NCBI GenBank assembly: GCA_934755305.1
Contig: CAKVLD010000009.1
Coordinates: 9,825-73,824 of the forward strand
Direction of reading: 5' to 3'
DNA length: 64,000 nt
Origin: an uncultured Clostridium sp.
Lineage (GTDB): Bacteria; Bacillota; Clostridia; Clostridiales; Clostridiaceae
A program made the translations under genes and the position numbers. Shown here one piece after another: positions 61,619 through 64,000 of this stretch. The stretch's first letter is position 1. Each line of letters begins with the position of its first letter. The notes beneath the pieces are model-generated. The model made no database searches and was not told where the DNA came from. It was given only the letters and a program-made list of their open reading frames with translations.

Positions 61619-62479
61619 ATGATAATCAGAGAAAATTGCATAAAGGTCAAGCAAATTGATGAAGAATTTATGATTAGTCATTCTGATATGAATTATTCAC
61701 CTAAGGAGCTAATATTTTTTGACCTAGAACATTACGTCTACAAAAAGCCTAAATGTATAGGAGTATTTGGTGCTTGTATCTTTAATGATAAATCTAAAGA
61801 ATTACAAGTTACTCAATATATGATAGAAAATAGACACGAATCTATTGATATTTTATATTTAGCACGAAAATATTTTATTAAAATGAAAAACCAAGGAAAA
61901 AAAGCCATAGTAACTTTCTCAGGTAACAATGATTTTACTGTAATAAATTATTTATTTGGGAAGTATAATATTAACTATAACTTTAAAGACGAGTTTGAAT
62001 CTGTAGATATTCAAAAGGAGTATGAAAAAGAAAAAAATAAGTCAATAGGTCTTAAAAACTTAGAAAAAGTTTTTGGTATAATTCGTGAAAGTGAAGTTAT
62101 GAGCGGTTCTAATCTTGCAAAAACTTTTCATAAAGTTATGAAGGATAAAGATTATGTAAATAGAATGCCTAAAGAAAAATTACACAACATACTATTATAT
62201 AATGAACAAGACGTTATTAATCTTTATCATATATTTGTAAACTGGAAGCAATTCATTTTTTCTGAAGACATTCCTACAAACGAGACTGATGAAATACATT
62301 CAATTGAGGATATAGAAGATTCTCAATTATCTAATGACGATATTGAAAAAAATACTGATAGCATCTCTAATCTTCTTGAGATAGAAGAAGATGTTAACTC
62401 TTTAGATACTAGCAATAATAAAGATACTTCAGAAATTGATGATGATTCTGTTATAATTGAGAAAACTAATATTAACTAA
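61619..62479 (+). CDS. RNase H-fold (DEDD-type) exonuclease-like protein
   Basis: A 286-residue protein whose residues 25-205 look like the RNase_H_2/YprB-type exonuclease fold: DLEH (Asp and Glu of motif 1), FSGNNDF (motif 2) and NEQDVINLYHIF (last Asp). The last 70 residues are Asp/Glu-rich and probably disordered. Weak ribosome binding site (AGAGTGG). Possible role in DNA or RNA trimming; exact substrate unknown. Single gene with a perfect terminator. Confidence 0.75.
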   Translation: MIIRENCIKVKQIDEEFMISHSDMNYSPKELIFFDLEHYVYKKPKCIGVFGACIFNDKSKELQVTQYMIENRHESIDILYLARKYFIKMKNQGKKAIVTFSGNNDFTVINYLFGKYNINYNFKDEFESVDIQKEYEKEKNKSIGLKNLEKVFGIIRESEVMSGSNLAKTFHKVMKDKDYVNRMPKEKLHNILLYNEQDVINLYHIFVNWKQFIFSEDIPTNETDEIHSIEDIEDSQLSNDDIEKNTDSISNLLEIEEDVNSLDTSNNKDTSEIDDDSVIIEKTNIN

Positions 62480-62487
62480 CTCATTAT

Positions 62488-62523
62488 AAGAACACCCCTT
62501 AATATATATTAAGGGGTGTTCTT
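62488..62523. terminator. Bidirectional terminator
   Basis: Perfect stem AAGAACACCCCTTAA / TTAAGGGGTGTTCTT with a short AT loop, between convergent genes. Confidence 0.9.
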
Positions 62524-62527
62524 ATAT

Positions 62528-63628
62528 TTATTTTTCTTTATTCGATTCTTTTAATATTTTAACCTTTTTATCATAAGCTATTTTTAATGTTGCCACAGTT
62601 GGAGAACCTAAAATCATACCAACTGCTCCAAATAATCCTCCTCCAACAGTTACACCTAAAATAATCATAAAAGGTCTTACCCCTACTTTTTTACCTACTA
62701 ATTTAGGTTCTAAGTACCAAGCATCAAACTGTTGAACAGCTAATAGAAATACAAATATTGCAATGGCCATAGGCAGTGATACAAATATTCCTATAATAAA
62801 TCCTACTACTTCACCTACTAAAGGTCCAAAGTAAGGTATCATATTTGTAAATCCTACTATAATAGTTAATAATATAGCGTATGGAGCTTTAATTATTATC
62901 AATCCTATTAATGCTATAATAGCAATAATAGCGGAATCTAATGCTTTAGTTCCTACATATATACCAATCATTTCATTATAAATTTTTAAAGCTGTTATTA
63001 TCTTTTCTGCTCTTTCTTTCTTTAAAATCATATATGTCACTGTTTTTAGATTAGATAATAATATTTCTTTATCAAAAAGAACATATATTGAAATTAGAAA
63101 TCCAAATAATATCTTAACAAAGTTAGTAGTAATTGAAAATATAGAAGATACTGATCCTTCTAAAATACTTATAATAATAGTTCCTATCTTAGAAGACATA
63201 GAACTTATATATTCTAATACTCCAGCCGCTTTTAATGCATCATATATATTTTCTTCTTGAATAATTTCATTTACTTTATTCTGAACTATTTCTGCATAAG
63301 TAGGTATTTCTGATGTAATTGAAACAATACTTTCTATTACGCTAGGTATTACAAATATTAATACTAACACTATTACTCCTACTATTAATAAATAATTTAA
63401 TAGAATTGCCATTCCCCTTTTCAATTTTAATTTATTCTCAAATAATCTCATAATAGGATTTAATATATAAGCAAATACAAATGCATATAAAAAAGGAGAA
63501 ATAATAGACGTAATCTTTTTTAAAAAATCAAATATATATGAATAATTATCTATAAGCTTATATCCTATAATTCCTATTAAAGCTAATATTAATATATCTT
63601 TATATTTTATATTCTTATTAAATATCAT
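62528..63628 (-). CDS. AI-2E family transporter (PerM/YdbI type)
   Basis: A 366-residue protein with about eight membrane helices. FLYAFVFAYILNPIMRLFE near the N-terminus, GFTNMIPYFGPLVGEVVGF and LEPKLVGKKVGVRPFMIILGVTVGGGLFG are family signatures. Members are linked to autoinducer-2 export or to ion/sodium transport; which applies here is unknown. ATG 63628 is preferred, although AAGGAGG is 14 bases upstream; an in-frame GTG at 63643 overlaps that site, so the true start is uncertain. Confidence 0.87.
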   Translation of the reverse strand: MIFNKNIKYKDILILALIGIIGYKLIDNYSYIFDFLKKITSIISPFLYAFVFAYILNPIMRLFENKLKLKRGMAILLNYLLIVGVIVLVLIFVIPSVIESIVSITSEIPTYAEIVQNKVNEIIQEENIYDALKAAGVLEYISSMSSKIGTIIISILEGSVSSIFSITTNFVKILFGFLISIYVLFDKEILLSNLKTVTYMILKKERAEKIITALKIYNEMIGIYVGTKALDSAIIAIIALIGLIIIKAPYAILLTIIVGFTNMIPYFGPLVGEVVGFIIGIFVSLPMAIAIFVFLLAVQQFDAWYLEPKLVGKKVGVRPFMIILGVTVGGGLFGAVGMILGSPTVATLKIAYDKKVKILKESNKEK

Positions 63629-63737
63629 ATTCTTCTTATACACCTCCTTCTTTACTAATTATATCATATCTTCCCCAAGCAATAATTTCACAATTATTAA
63701 ATATGTATTAATGAAATGCAAATCCTATTTATAAAAA

Positions 63738-63897
63738 AGTGGCTTCGCCACGCTCCTATTAACTAAATTATATCTTAATTTTATAAAAGCATTTTTAGTA
63801 TATTTAATCTTAACTGAAGTCACTTTTTTTAGCCTGTCAAAAGGTTGTAAAAGAAAAATAATTCATTATAAAAATGCCATTTAATTATTTTTCTTTT
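63738..63897. repeat. Hairpins in the right-end intergenic stretch
   Basis: GTGGCTTCGCCAC (63736-63750 region) forms a small stem, and a perfect inverted repeat AAAAGAAAAATAATT / AATTATTTTTCTTTT spans 63849-63897 and may be a terminator for a gene beyond the right edge. No reading frame or RNA gene was recognised between 63644 and 64000. Confidence 0.45.
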
Positions 63898-64000
63898 TGG
63901 TTCTTTTGCGGCACTATAATTATTTTTTAACGTATTTGCCATCTTACATAACTGAAAGCCTGTAATATTCAGTATTCACTATCAAAAAAAATTTATAAAT

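Overview
The window looks like a chromosome segment of a low-GC anaerobic Firmicute, most probably Clostridium sensu stricto. The base composition is very AT-rich, start codons are preceded by strong AGGAGG-type ribosome binding sites, and genes are separated by compact hairpin-plus-T-run terminators. Gene content agrees: NADP-type glutamate dehydrogenase, oligoendopeptidase F, PPi-type phosphofructokinase, anaerobic ribonucleotide reductase NrdD/NrdG, FeoA/FeoB, a TrpP tryptophan transporter under a T-box, and a lysine riboswitch ahead of dapA. No rRNA, tRNA, CRISPR array or prophage was seen.

Layout. 1-5 kb: 5' part of a type IIA topoisomerase B subunit, a membrane glycosyltransferase, gdhA. 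5-10.4 kb: UV endonuclease UvsE, a YjdF-like membrane protein, a rhomboid protease, PepF and a small partner. 10.5-13.5 kb: a metal locus with a zinc/manganese-type ABC transporter (ATPase and permease, no binding protein), a Fur-family regulator and a MntP-like exporter; a perfect 19-bp palindrome covers the ABC promoter. 13.6-18.1 kb: PPi-PFK, a class V aminotransferase, a DUF4397 pair. 18.1-26 kb: a TetR/MMPL/secreted-protein operon with two operators, then an ABC-F ATPase with a leader peptide. 26-29.1 kb: a dut gene (dUTPase) split by a group II intron whose own reverse transcriptase is broken. 29.2-34 kb: an SpaA-like protein, polysaccharide deacetylase, T-box/trpP, small proteins, a TtcA-like enzyme, MarR. 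34-37.7 kb: secreted alpha-amylase with two cre-like sites, then IS relics and AT-rich repeats. 37.7-40.2 kb: an AbiG-like phage-defence pair and a coiled-coil membrane protein. 40.3-43 kb: a KAS III-like protein lacking two of three catalytic residues, in operon with a HAMP-less chemoreceptor. 43-48 kb: NrdG/NrdD with paired NrdR boxes, a MATE exporter, a lipoprotein carbonic anhydrase. 48.3-52 kb: riboswitch-controlled dapA, an ABC-transporter deletion scar, and a TrmB-regulator/lysA-like operon. 52-64 kb: CvfB, a PHP hydrolase, Lrp regulator, small membrane proteins, a PEPCK-like protein, a ComEC-like MBL lipoprotein, the feo operon with a Cys-rich third gene, an RNase H-fold exonuclease and an AI-2E family transporter.

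The most unusual points are the in-frame group II intron in dut (exact predicted splice restores a 154-residue dUTPase while the intron's maturase carries an out-of-frame deletion), the AbiG-like cassette whose first gene seems to begin with ACG, the KAS III-like/chemoreceptor pair, and several well-resolved operator/promoter architectures. All family assignments are from reading motifs by eye; none was tested by a database search.
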